DNA of 46,083 bases from Spirochaetia bacterium UBA2205 (GTDB taxonomy: Bacteria > Spirochaetota > UBA4802 > UB4802). The notes under the pieces are model-generated. The model was not told the DNA's origin. It worked only from the letters and a program-made list of their open reading frames with translations, and did not search any database. Of this stretch, positions 27,342 to 36,409 are shown in pieces; position 1 is the first letter of the stretch, and every line of letters begins with the position of its first letter. Made by a program: the position numbers and the translations under genes. The stretch lies in assembly GCA_002328585.1 (NCBI GenBank), contig DCUV01000050.1, positions 1 through 46,083 on the forward strand, written 5' to 3'.

Positions 27342-28511
27342 ATGACGAAACTAAAAATAAAAGACGAAACGGCCCTTATAAAAATCTTCAAAACAATTTC
27401 TTGGCTGGATTGTAGAAGATGGAATGTAGGAGAAAACTATAACTATGTAAACTTCTCTAAAAGTGATCTGACGAATTGCGAAAAAATACTTACTCATTGG
27501 ATTTGCTATATTACAGATAGACAAATGCCGTTTGAAATTGTTTGGGACAAAGGAGGATATATTTTCTCCGAATTAATATATGAATACTCAAGAAATGGAT
27601 TGCCACCCAATCAGATACTCGATAATCATTACGAAGAATATGACGATAAGGGGAAAAAACGATTTAGATTTAAATCCAATAACGGTATTATATTTGCGTC
27701 TAGATATGTAACCGATGATTATCAAAACATCTTACAAACATTACAAGTTTTAAGTGAACAAAAATATAATAGAAATATCATTACATACATTGTGAATATT
27801 GTAGAAAAATTTCAAGATAAAAATGATCTGTTAATAAGAGTGGCGTGTGGATTACATTTATTAACTTACCAACTTAAAAATAAAAAAGCAAACCCCCAAG
27901 AGATAAATACGATTCTGACGGATGATGGTAAATTTGAAAAGAAGCTTACTGAATTTAAACAAACTTCCACAAAGGGAAAGAAAAGATTATGGTGTTGCAT
28001 TAGGGATTACAAAAAAGGGATATATCATCAAATATTTTGTGATGCAATAAAGGAAGTTGCTTCAAATAATGCTGTGGATTTAATTAACAAATGGAATAAC
28101 CTACCTATGGATCAAATAGAGTTGCCTGGAGACGTTTGGAATAATAGTCCATTATTCAGAGATAATCTTTTTGCAAATGTCATAGATATTGGTAGTATCC
28201 CAAAAACATTGAGTATGCCAGACATTGTGAGGGAACTTTACGACCAATTGAAAGGGAATAAAGACATCAATGACTTTTATCCAGAACAATTTGATATTAC
28301 CTTTGATTTTGTACCAAGAATGTGTAACAAGGGATTATGTAACGTCTGTCCTTTTGGTAAGGATGGTATTAAGTATACCTGTATTCCGACAAAAGACAAA
28401 TATTGCCCGATTGCATTCTTTAGCTGTGGCTATATTACCAAGTGTAGTAAGGAGAACTGTATAATGAAAGAAGATATTAGTAAAGGGATATGTAAAGGCG
28501 GATTAAAATGA
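27342..28511 (+). CDS. Cassette 7: Cys-rich protein of unknown function
   Basis: The ATG at 27342 is chosen; an upstream frame from 27273 would start inside attC6. The 389-residue protein is helical over the first 300 residues. Its C-terminal 70 residues hold about ten cysteines: CNKGLCNVCPFG, YTCIP, KYCPIAFFSCGY, KCSKENC and GICKGG. These look like metal or Fe-S ligands. No family is recognised. The context suggests a defence-type function, but nothing in the sequence shows it. Confidence 0.62.
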   Translation: MTKLKIKDETALIKIFKTISWLDCRRWNVGENYNYVNFSKSDLTNCEKILTHWICYITDRQMPFEIVWDKGGYIFSELIYEYSRNGLPPNQILDNHYEEYDDKGKKRFRFKSNNGIIFASRYVTDDYQNILQTLQVLSEQKYNRNIITYIVNIVEKFQDKNDLLIRVACGLHLLTYQLKNKKANPQEINTILTDDGKFEKKLTEFKQTSTKGKKRLWCCIRDYKKGIYHQIFCDAIKEVASNNAVDLINKWNNLPMDQIELPGDVWNNSPLFRDNLFANVIDIGSIPKTLSMPDIVRELYDQLKGNKDINDFYPEQFDITFDFVPRMCNKGLCNVCPFGKDGIKYTCIPTKDKYCPIAFFSCGYITKCSKENCIMKEDISKGICKGGLK

Positions 28512-28578
28512 GTATGACACATCTCGCCCACGACTCTACGGAAACCTTCGGTTTTCTTGCCTCGCCTTCGGCTCGGTC

Positions 28579-28660
28579 ATATAACACGGGCTATACGGAT
28601 CACTACGTTCGCCCAAATTCTGCCAAAGGCGGAACTTCGTATAGCCCGAAACCGTTATAC
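28579..28660 (+). other. attC site 7, apparently chimeric
   Basis: R'' ATATAAC is at 28579-28585 and R' GTTATAC at 28654-28660. Inner arms GGGCTATACG and CGTATAGCCC pair. The complement of this cassette's start (ATCTCGCCCA...) lies about 50 bases upstream at 28520, separated by CTTCGG-rich sequence. The left arm therefore appears to have been replaced or recombined. Confidence 0.75.
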
Positions 28661-28727
28661 GTCATTGGTGTGCCATCTGTCCGAATAGAGCGTATATCAG
28701 TTAATAGTAACTGAAAGGAGATATTAA

Positions 28728-29597
28728 ATGATTGATTTAGGAATTGAAAATAAAGTCCTACTAATTACTGGTGCAAACCACGGTATTGGAGCTGCCACTG
28801 CAAAGCTATTTGCCAATCAAGGTGTTAAAGTATGTATTACTTATTATCGTGAGCCATGCAAATTCAGCAAGGAAGAACTTAAAAAGGCATTAATTAAAAA
28901 TGAAGGAGGAGAATTATTATATAGAGCAAATCAGCAAAAAACTCCAAGTGTCTTAATAAAAGAAATTAATGAGAAGCACGGTATAGCTGTAGAAATTGAA
29001 AAGGATTTATCAATTGTATCAAATATCACCGATTTATTCGATTTTTGCGAGAAAGAAATCGGACCTGTTGATATTCTCATCAATAACCACACCTATGGGT
29101 CGTTAGACACATTCGATCAAGCCTCGGTAACAAGCGAAGGATTTGGAATAAATCTTATCTCTTCTGAAAATATAGATAACAATTTTAAAATCAATACCAG
29201 GGCTTATGCACTTCTAATGGCGGAATATACAAAAAGATATTTAAAAAGAAATGCTAAAACCGGCAGAATTATTAATATAAGCACTGATGGTGCTCACGCG
29301 CATCCAATAAATGTAAGTTATGCTGCGAGTAAGCATGCAATTGAATCTTATAGTCGATCAGCCGCTTTAGAGCTTGGAAAATATGGAATAACCGTAAATA
29401 TTGCTTCAATTGGTCCTATACAAACAGGTTGGCTAACACCCGACGAAGAAAAAAACATTGCCAGCCAAATACCGTTAAAGCGAATTGGCAAACCGGAAGA
29501 CATAGCTGATGCATTGTTGTTATTAGCATCTGAACAGGCTCACTGGATCACAGGTCAATTATTATATATTGGTGGTGGGTGGCGCATGCATCAATAA
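28728..29597 (+). CDS. Cassette 8: short-chain dehydrogenase/reductase
   Basis: This 289-residue SDR has the classical elements: TGANHGIG (14-21) for the nucleotide, NNHTYG in place of the usual NNAG, NISTDG with the catalytic Ser, and YAASK near residue 198. The C-terminus has GGGWRMHQ. An insertion of about 30 residues follows the second strand (REPCKFSKEELKKAL), with PCKF near position 44. Compared with the other cassettes it is metabolic or resistance-like rather than defensive. The substrate is unknown. GAAAGGAGATATTAA precedes the ATG. Confidence 0.88.
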   Translation: MIDLGIENKVLLITGANHGIGAATAKLFANQGVKVCITYYREPCKFSKEELKKALIKNEGGELLYRANQQKTPSVLIKEINEKHGIAVEIEKDLSIVSNITDLFDFCEKEIGPVDILINNHTYGSLDTFDQASVTSEGFGINLISSENIDNNFKINTRAYALLMAEYTKRYLKRNAKTGRIINISTDGAHAHPINVSYAASKHAIESYSRSAALELGKYGITVNIASIGPIQTGWLTPDEEKNIASQIPLKRIGKPEDIADALLLLASEQAHWITGQLLYIGGGWRMHQ

Positions 29598-29635
29598 AAG
29601 ATTCAGTTATTCATAAAAAATGGCACACCAACGAC

Positions 29636-30377
29636 GCATAACAAAGGAGTCTGTCGCAAAAATCATTTTAATTTTTAAAATACATGCATCAGCATCAAAA
29701 CTTCACTGAAAATCAGGCGCAGTTCATATATACAGTGCTCCCGGGATGCCGGAGTCTGCTTTAATCCAGCATTGAGTGCATTTATAGGCTTTTAGGCGTA
29801 GTGCAGATTTGCAATTTTTCTGAAGTTGTGTGCAATGCAGACAATAGTCCAGATGGTATTAACCTTTGTAAGTCCCCCTGTGGTAAAACCTTCTTAATTT
29901 TTTGTACTCTTTTATCTCACCGAAGATATGTTCAATGATGCATGACCACTGATTATAGACAGTTTTTCCTTCCATGCCCCGGAGTTTCTCTTTCATTCTT
30001 CCCCTTGCAAGCTGTGAATCAAAATATTCTCTTTTAACATTGAACCGTTTACTTTTGTCGGTCTTAAAATTGATATGACATTTATTGCGGCTACACGGGG
30101 ATTATTATTTCGTATTTCAGCGGGATTTATCTGTATGAAGAAAGTCTGTTCTGTGTTGTAGCTGTGGTAACGTGCAATCATATCAGTATCTCCTTACAAA
30201 AAGTTATTGATATTTTATCTATTACATGAGAATGTAAATTAATTATTTTTGCGACAGACTCAAAGCTTATGCGTTTCACTCGCTGGCGGTCGTTAGGGCT
30301 TGCTTCGACAAGCTCAGCACAAGTCGCCAAATCGCGGCGAAAAGGCTGTGCGACGTCGCATAAGAAAAACGTTATAC
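29636..30377 (+). other. attC site 8, interrupted by an IS remnant
   Basis: R'' GCATAAC is at 29636-29642 and R' GTTATAC at 30371-30377. An IS-derived block (29647-30261) is inserted four bases after R''. Without it the site would read GCATAACAAAGCTTATGCG and so on, like attC 4. The bases before R'' (29620-29641) complement the cassette start at 28655 with only two mismatches. Confidence 0.85.
29647..30261 (-). mobile_element. Internally deleted IS1182-like element
   Basis: The 615-bp block is bounded by perfect 17-bp inverted repeats, GAGTCTGTCGCAAAAAT and its complement, and flanked by AAAG on both sides (29643-29646, 30262-30265), a likely 4-bp target duplication. On the minus strand it encodes the transposase N-terminus (from 30181, starting MIARYHSYNTEQ) joined to a C-terminal piece with MKEKLRGMEGKTVYNQW and WTIVCIAHNFRKI. 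The DDE core between them is missing. The element cannot transpose alone, but its ends could be mobilised in trans. The family assignment rests on the transposase ends. Confidence 0.75.
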
Positions 30378-30436
30378 GCCATTGACTCGCCAACTTTTCG
30401 AGTTACGCCGCCATCCTGGCGGCGAAGATTAGAATT

Positions 30437-31438
30437 ATGAGAAAATATATTTTAACTCATAAATTGCTGAAAAAATATCCCCAAATGGGAAGTGAAGCGC
30501 GTAATCTTTTTTCATTAATGAAAAAAGATGGGCCAGTAAAAGAATATGCTGCTTACCTTAATGAACAAATAAGTTCATTAAAACCGAAAATGCAAAAAGA
30601 CGCTTTTGGAAAAATAGTAGGGAGCTCAAATTCTCAATTTATAGAATGTATTGCAGAATTGACTGCGATGTCATTATGGAAACATTTCAAATGGGATTAT
30701 GAAAAGGATTCAAAAATTAACGGCAAGACTCCCGATTTCAAAGTTACAATTGATAGTAATAATTCATTCATTGCAGAGGTTACAATACTTCGCTCAAATC
30801 ACCCGCATAGGGAAATCCTTATTAAAAGAGAAAGAAGAAATATATTTGATTTGATAAAATCTGTTTTCGCAAAAAATCCTATTAAACAAAAATTAATAAT
30901 TCAGAATCAAATTACAGGCGAAATTCTCAAGAAATTGCCTCCTGCCACTCAGCCAATAGAGCAGTCAAATCGAGTAAATGTTGAAATAAATCAAAAATTT
31001 CATAAATATAACGGTATCATAAAAACTCTGGATATGCCTTTTATCATTTGTTTTTATCAACCTAAATTTAAGGATTACTTTTATATTGATGATTTTCAGA
31101 TAAACAATGCGCTTTACGGGAACAAAAAAATTAATTTCTCAACTGGTGAAACATTTCACTACCCAGAAATAAGCAGGGATAGCTTTGGTAATCCAATAAG
31201 CGAAGGAATATTTTGTTTTAAAGAGTATTCTAATCTAACTGCAATAGTATTCATTATAAAACAATTCTCAATTGAAAAACAAAAGTATATATTCTTGGTT
31301 TCAATATACTCAAATCCATTGGGCAAATGGGGTCGCATAGAAAATAATCCATTAAATCAATTTGGGTTAAAAATTAATAGCATTGATGAAAATGACAATA
31401 TTATATTTGCAGAACCAAATACTATTGAATTATATTGA
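30437..31438 (+). CDS. Cassette 9: PD-(D/E)XK nuclease-like protein
   Basis: This 333-residue protein has QFIECIAELTAMSLWKHFKW (near residue 70), then GKTPDFKV (near 98) and FIAEVTIL (near 113). This is an E...PDF...ExV nuclease core, although the usual Lys two residues after the Glu is replaced. The rest is beta-rich and ends FAEPNTIELY. The protein could be a restriction-type nuclease or an inactive relative. The attC that should follow is absent, because an IS110 element starts just after the gene. Confidence 0.6.
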   Translation: MRKYILTHKLLKKYPQMGSEARNLFSLMKKDGPVKEYAAYLNEQISSLKPKMQKDAFGKIVGSSNSQFIECIAELTAMSLWKHFKWDYEKDSKINGKTPDFKVTIDSNNSFIAEVTILRSNHPHREILIKRERRNIFDLIKSVFAKNPIKQKLIIQNQITGEILKKLPPATQPIEQSNRVNVEINQKFHKYNGIIKTLDMPFIICFYQPKFKDYFYIDDFQINNALYGNKKINFSTGETFHYPEISRDSFGNPISEGIFCFKEYSNLTAIVFIIKQFSIEKQKYIFLVSIYSNPLGKWGRIENNPLNQFGLKINSIDENDNIIFAEPNTIELY

Positions 31439-31439
31439 T

Positions 31440-32440
31440 ATTATTAAATCTGAAATGCCTACGCCATCCGTTATATAGTATACTGGAATTATAAAGCGAG
31501 TAAAAGTATATTGATAGGGGGGAGTTAACGCCGTCCTGCCCGACAAAGGGCTAGAGCCACTACAGCCTCCCCTCATCTTCTGACTGCTTATAGTGGGTAG
31601 CCATTGCCAATATAAGGATGCAGCAGAAGAACCTATCAATATCAAAGGACATCAACGCCATGAATTACTTCATTGGAATTGACAACTCGTCTCTTGATCA
31701 TAAGGTACGTGTAATTGACCAAAACGGCAAGTTGAAGTCATCGTTTACTGTGGAAAATTCTTTAAATGGTTTCGAAGGGTTGAAAAAAAAATTGGAAGGA
31801 ATTTCTGATATTAAAATCGGTTTCGAACTTCCCCATGGACCATTGGTCGACTTTCTTCATGAGAAAGGATATCACATTTATTCACTCAACCCTTTAAAGA
31901 TTAAACGTTATAAAGAATCAATTAAAGTTTCCGGCAATAAAAATGATGACATAGATGATCTTGCAATAGCTGAATATTTGCAAGCAAATTCAACAAATAT
32001 TAACGAGCTTAATTATAATTCTTCTGAAATTGAACGATCAAAGAATTTTTCAATTATTCACTCGCGTTTAACACAAGATCGCGCACGTCATTTAAATAAG
32101 CTCCATTTCGCTGTCAGACAGTATTTCCCTCTCCAGGATACTCTTTTTACTGAATTTGGCTGTACAGTTCAGCTCGATTTGATTAGAAAATACCCAACTT
32201 TTTCGAATCTTCGCGCTGCTTTTGCTTTTGCATCATTGCAATATTCAACATTGGCGCGAACTTATTATGATAATCAACGTTTAAAAGGAAAAACGCACTC
32301 TGTTGCCGTTAGAGCCCTGTCGAATAAATGGGTAAAAGTAATTTACAAAATATGGAAAGATGAAATATTTTTTGAAGAATCAAAATTATTTTTATCCGCT
32401 GCTTGACATAGTGGGTGTGGCTCGGTAGAGAATAATAAAA
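31440..32440 (+). mobile_element. Defective IS110-family element, with possible bridge-RNA region
   Basis: The transposase (31660-32406) is preceded by about 220 non-coding bases and followed by a short tail, the layout of the IS110 group in which the bridge RNA lies upstream of the gene. ATAGTGGGT occurs on both sides, near 31594 and near 32408, and may mark sequence related to the ends. The exact ends are not resolved. The element lies where the attC of cassette 9 should be. Confidence 0.6.
31660..32406 (+). pseudogene. IS110 transposase with internal deletion
   Basis: The start ATG at 31660 follows AAAGGACATCAACGCC. The N-terminal RuvC-like DEDD domain is intact: FIGIDNSSLDHKV, IGFELPHGPLVDFLHEKG, and NDDIDDLAIAEYL. 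The C-terminal Transposase_20 domain is truncated: after LIRKYPTFSNLRAA the sequence jumps to FAFASLQYSTLARTYYDNQR, so roughly 100-150 residues that should include the catalytic Ser are missing. At 248 residues it is well short of the usual 320-450. It is probably inactive. Confidence 0.78.
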
Positions 32441-32493
32441 TGACTTTATTGTGAAACATAATAGATTTATTCATTTTTCAATATGGAGATAAA

Positions 32494-33915
32494 ATGCCAC
32501 AATCAATCGTATCTATTGGAGTTCAAGTACCTGGTGGTGAAATAGAATATGTAAGACATACTGAAAAAATATCACTGCTAGATTGGGATATTATTATACT
32601 TTCAACATACATGCATAATAGTTTTTATTATGGAAGTGATACTTATAATGGAAAACCTTGTCTATCTGATGATTCTTCTTTTAGATATACTGAAAGCTTA
32701 AATCATTGGAAAAATGAAATTAGAGACGCTTTCAAGAATGGAAAATCCATAATAATCTTATTAGATGACTATGAAGAAATTTTTATAGCAACAGGAACTA
32801 AAAGCTATTCTGGTACTGGACGAAATCAAAAAACTACAAGACATGTTACTCCAATTGATAATTACAGCTTTCTGCCATTTCCTATAGATATAAGGACTTC
32901 AATTGGGAAGCAAATGGTGCTTAATCCTAAATTCCAGTATTTGAAAGAACTTTTTACTAGTTTTTCAGGTGAGTTTTCATATAAAGTAACTTTAGAAAGT
33001 GATGATTTGTTATCATTGGTGAGTACCAAAACAGGAAATAAAACAGTTGGTGGAATTTTTATTCATAAAGAATCAAATGGTTATATTCTTTTGCTACCAC
33101 TCATTGATTTTGAGAATGAATCTTTTATTGTAACTCGTAATGATAACGAATATTGGTCAAAGTCTGGCAAAGAATTTGGGGAAAAGTTTATTACTTCAAT
33201 TGTAAATATTGATAAGACAATACGTGGTTCCTCAAACAAGACACCGCAACCAACTTGGGTTTCATCAGATGAATTCCTATTACCAAAAGAAGTTTCCATT
33301 AGAAAAGGTATGATATCCAAAGAATCCAAGATTGTAAAATTACAAGCGGAAATCCAGAAAGCAAAAGATAAATTAATTCAAGAAACTTCGCTAAAAGATC
33401 TTTTATTTGAGCAAGGTAAGCCACTTGAACATGCAATTCTTAAAGCACTAAAATTAATTGGTTTTAACGTTTCACAATACAAAGAAAATGATTCTGAATT
33501 TGACATAGTCTTTGAATGTTCGGAAGGTAGGTTCCTTGGGGAAGCTGAAGGAAAAGATACCAAGCCAATTAATATTGAAAAACTAAGACAATTAGAAATG
33601 AATATAAATGAAGATTTTTCTCGTGATGAAGTTGAAACAATAGCTAAGGGTGTTTTATTTGGTAATGCATGTCGGTTATTACCTATAAAAGAAAGGAAAG
33701 AATTTTTCACAAATAAATGTATAATTGCTGCTAATAGAAGTGAAGTTGCACTGATAAAAACACACGATTTGTTTTTCATTTGTCAAAACATTGAAAATTT
33801 ATCAGATATTGATATAAAAGAAATTCGAAATAAAATATTAACAACAACTGGCATTGTAGACTTTGAGGAATATTTTAAATCTACTAATGTTGAACAAGTT
33901 GATGATGAAACGTGA
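32494..33915 (+). CDS. Cassette 10: nuclease-like protein with C-terminal PD-(D/E)XK core
   Basis: This 473-residue protein starts after ATGGAGATAAA. Its N-terminal 110 residues are alpha/beta and Rossmann-like (DWDIIILST, KSIIILLDDYEE). A Lys/Glu-rich coiled coil lies at about 265-300. The C-terminal part has PLEHAILKALKLIGF, then EFDIVFE (near 336) and LGEAEGKD (near 349), a D...ExxGK nuclease core. Such a layout suits a sensor-nuclease effector. The cassette start was lost to the IS110 insertion, but its attC is present. Confidence 0.62.
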   Translation: MPQSIVSIGVQVPGGEIEYVRHTEKISLLDWDIIILSTYMHNSFYYGSDTYNGKPCLSDDSSFRYTESLNHWKNEIRDAFKNGKSIIILLDDYEEIFIATGTKSYSGTGRNQKTTRHVTPIDNYSFLPFPIDIRTSIGKQMVLNPKFQYLKELFTSFSGEFSYKVTLESDDLLSLVSTKTGNKTVGGIFIHKESNGYILLLPLIDFENESFIVTRNDNEYWSKSGKEFGEKFITSIVNIDKTIRGSSNKTPQPTWVSSDEFLLPKEVSIRKGMISKESKIVKLQAEIQKAKDKLIQETSLKDLLFEQGKPLEHAILKALKLIGFNVSQYKENDSEFDIVFECSEGRFLGEAEGKDTKPINIEKLRQLEMNINEDFSRDEVETIAKGVLFGNACRLLPIKERKEFFTNKCIIAANRSEVALIKTHDLFFICQNIENLSDIDIKEIRNKILTTTGIVDFEEYFKSTNVEQVDDET

Positions 33916-34029
33916 GTATTATTTTAATAAAAGTTTTCTTGCTTTTGTTAGATTTTTTAATGTAAATGTTGAAAACACCAAAGTATATTCATGTACTTTG
34001 GTGAACTATAAGTATAAATTGGGTACTTC

Positions 34030-34102
34030 ACTTAACACGGCGTATAAGAAATTGCACAAGCTTTGAAGATGTGCAACTTATCATACCCCGGGAACGTTAT
34101 CT
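34030..34102 (+). other. attC site 10
   Basis: R'' ACTTAAC is at 34030-34036 and R' GTTATCT at 34096-34102. Inner arms contain GCGTATAAG and CTTATCATAC. GTACTTC before R'' follows the ACTNC rule seen in the other sites. Confidence 0.8.
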
Positions 34103-34170
34103 GCAATTGCAGGCAGGGAAAAAGCAAATATCAAGGTATGATAAATATTAATAATAAAAGGTAAGCAGAT

Positions 34171-34449
34171 ATGAGCCAACTAACATTTTTTGGGAAAGAA
34201 GAGGAAAAGCTAATCAATTTAAAAGAAGCAAGTGTTTGGGCTTCGGAATACTTAAATCGTAAAGTTACAATTTCTAATATTTCGTATTTGCTCCAATACG
34301 GAAGAATAAGAAAGTATGGAACCAATGGGAATCCCTTGATAAATATTGAAGAACTAAAAGACTATTATGAGTCTTATGACAGAGAAAAACAGTGGAAAAA
34401 CAAATTAGGTGAAGACCTTAATTTGAGCTTGTCCCAAAATCTGTTGAAA
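34171..34449 (+). pseudogene. Cassette 11: DNA methyltransferase, N-terminal fragment cut by IS256
   Basis: The first 90 or so residues (MSQLTFFG, then NLKEASVWASEYLNRKVTIS, ISYLLQYGRIRKYG) match the start of a family of type II DNA methyltransferases that continues with HRLHPYKGKF. Here the frame runs into an IS256-family element near 34442-34455 and ends at 34482 within it. No downstream remainder of the methyltransferase is found after the IS, so the gene and its attC were lost, not just interrupted. Confidence 0.65.
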
Positions 34450-35835
34450 ATGAGTGGCATCTCCCGGGGCATTAGGGTATAATGCCCCAAAACAATACTA
34501 ATAATAACAGGAGATACCACAATGAAGCGTAAAACAGTAGTCAGAAAAAAGCAACCAGAAAAAATTGTATCGGTGGAAAATGATTGGAAAGAATCAATCA
34601 AAGCAACATTATTTGAAACGGTGCTCCAATTTGGGATAGCAGCATATTGCGAAATGGTAGAAGAAGAGATAACAGCACTATGTGGGGAACGATATAAGCA
34701 TCTATGCAAGCGGGAATACACGCGTTGGGGGAAGAAAGGTACCTCGGTTGTATTGGGTGGCAGGAAGGTTGCATTGCAGCATTCACGGGTACGAGACATC
34801 CAGAATAATGGTGAGAAAGCGATAGCGATAGTAGAGCAATACAAAGGTAAAGAAGCACTGTCTCATCGGCAAATGGAACAGATGATTATAGGCGTATCGA
34901 CAAGGAAGTATGGGCGTTCTCTTGAAATGGGTCAGGATGCAGTAGAATCACATGCATATTCAAAGAGCACGGTGAGCAGGAATTTTATTGCCAAGACACA
35001 AGAGAAAGTGGAAGCATGGCGTACCGCAGCGATAACCACCGAGTATCCATTTTTGATGATAGATGGCATAGTATATGCTACAACAACCGTATTGGTAGCA
35101 CTTGGCATTGCCAGGGATGGTACGAAGAAGGTATTAGGTGCATGGGAAGGCTCAAGTGAGAATAGTCGGGTATGTATTGATTTATTGCAGCATCTGGTAG
35201 AACGGGGATTTGATGTCACGAAGTGTTTTCTTGTGGTTATTGATGGGAGTAAAGCATTACGAAAAGCAATTCATGATGTTTTTGGGGATAATATTTTGAT
35301 ACAACGGTGCCAGGTACACAAGGAAAGGAATGTCATTGATTATATGCCAAAGGGGCAACGGGAATCAGTAAAAAGGGCACTCAGTGAAGCTTATAATGCC
35401 GATACGTATGATAGAGCAAAAAGGTTACTGGGTAACATTCATCAATGGCTTGCAAAAGACTATCCGCAGGCAGCACGTTCGCTTGAAGAAGGATTAGAAG
35501 AAGGATTAGAAGAAGGATTAGAAGAAACATTGACGCTACATAAGCTTGGTGCGCACAAGAAGTTACGGAAAAGTTTGGGGACGACCAATCCAATTGAGAG
35601 TTTGAATGGTGGCATATGTACTATAACCGGAAGAGTAAAACGGTGGAGAAATTCTACTATGGTAATGCGATGGGTATGGAGTGGTATAATGTAAAGTGAA
35701 AGGAACTTCCGGAAGATTAACGGGCATAAGTATATCGACGCATTATTGCTAAATATTTCAATGTTTGGGAAAAAAGTGATTGAAGAAAATCATAAGATTG
35801 CATAATGGTAATGGAGGTGTTATCCAATTTCAACA
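34442..35835 (+). mobile_element. IS256-family element
   Basis: Imperfect terminal repeats start TGTTGAAA at 34442 and end TTTCAACA at 35835, with about 16 of 23 outer bases matching. The length of about 1.39 kb is normal for IS256. A hairpin GGGGCATTA...TAATGCCCC lies near the left end, before the transposase. The flanking 8-mers do not match, so no target duplication remains. This agrees with later loss of the methyltransferase remainder. Confidence 0.75.
34522..35805 (+). pseudogene. IS256 (Mutator-type) transposase with an in-frame stop and internal repeat
   Basis: The DDE-type Mutator core is present: LMIDGIVYATTT, VVIDGSKALRKAI, QRCQVHKERNVIDYMP and TNPIESLNGGI. The frame stops at TAA 35692-35694 after WVWSGIM. 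The same frame then continues SERNFRKINGHKYIDALLLN to a stop at 35803, the usual C-terminus, so a nonsense change is likely. The 12-base unit GAAGAAGGATTA is repeated three times at about 35485-35520, adding GLEEGLEEGLEE. The upstream part appears intact, and activity of the short form is uncertain. Confidence 0.8.
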
Positions 35836-35954
35836 AACAATGGGACAAAGTCTAAAATTAATAATTGCCACTATTGTCAATATCATCTTGTAAAGATGTT
35901 AAACGGAACAGACATATTATTAATCACGACCTAAATGAAATGAGGAACATTATA

Positions 35955-36167
35955 ATGAATAGAAGTTTTCTTTTAAAAAAGGCTCATGATATGTATACAG
36001 TGCCGTATGGAATTTTATTCTATAACTATCAGTTTGAATTGAATACAATTTTTATTAACGGAAAAGTTACTCCAGCATGCACAGCTTCAACAATGATAAC
36101 AGTTTCGAAGACTGATGCGGCCCCAGGTGATGATGACCCAGACCCAGATATCGAATTAATGTACTAA
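35955..36167 (+). CDS. Graspetide-type precursor peptide 1
   Basis: This 70-residue peptide starts at the ATG at 35955, which has GAGGAA seven bases upstream; an in-frame ATG at 35940 is an alternative. The leader starts MNRSFLLKKAH and the second half has FYNYQFELN. The C-terminus is TVSKTDAAPGDDDPDPDIEL, with Ser/Lys/Thr followed by seven acidic residues. The second peptide shares SFLL-x-K in the leader and SKT-x-AAPGDDDPD-x-IE near the end, as expected for leader and core of one RiPP family. The side-chain nucleophiles and acids of the core are what an ATP-grasp ligase joins by ester or amide bonds. Confidence 0.72.
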   Translation: MNRSFLLKKAHDMYTVPYGILFYNYQFELNTIFINGKVTPACTASTMITVSKTDAAPGDDDPDPDIELMY

Positions 36168-36184
36168 CCGAGGAGGTTACACTT

Positions 36185-36409
36185 ATGCGACCTATGAAAC
36201 AATCTTTTCTTCTTTCCAAGTCTGCGTCTTTAGTAGCAGAAAATAATAGTGACTATTTCTATGATAATAAAATGGATGTTAATTATTCTTCTGTAAACAA
36301 CATATATATTAAAACAGTGACTCTTTGCAACAGGCTGACTACTCAATCCAAAACATTTGCCGCACCGGGCGATGATGATCCCGATATAGAGGCTGGAAGT
36401 TGTTATTAA
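36185..36409 (+). CDS. Graspetide-type precursor peptide 2
   Basis: This 74-residue peptide starts after ACCGAGGAGGTTACACTT, a strong ribosome binding site. The leader is MRPMKQSFLLSKSASL and the middle has YFYDNKMDVN, parallel to FYNYQFELN of peptide 1. The core is TQSKTFAAPGDDDPDIE, then AGSCY. Compared with peptide 1, the PD repeat before IE is missing once. Its stop codon overlaps the start of the ATP-grasp gene by ten bases (36400-36409), coupling the two. Confidence 0.75.
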   Translation: MRPMKQSFLLSKSASLVAENNSDYFYDNKMDVNYSSVNNIYIKTVTLCNRLTTQSKTFAAPGDDDPDIEAGSCY

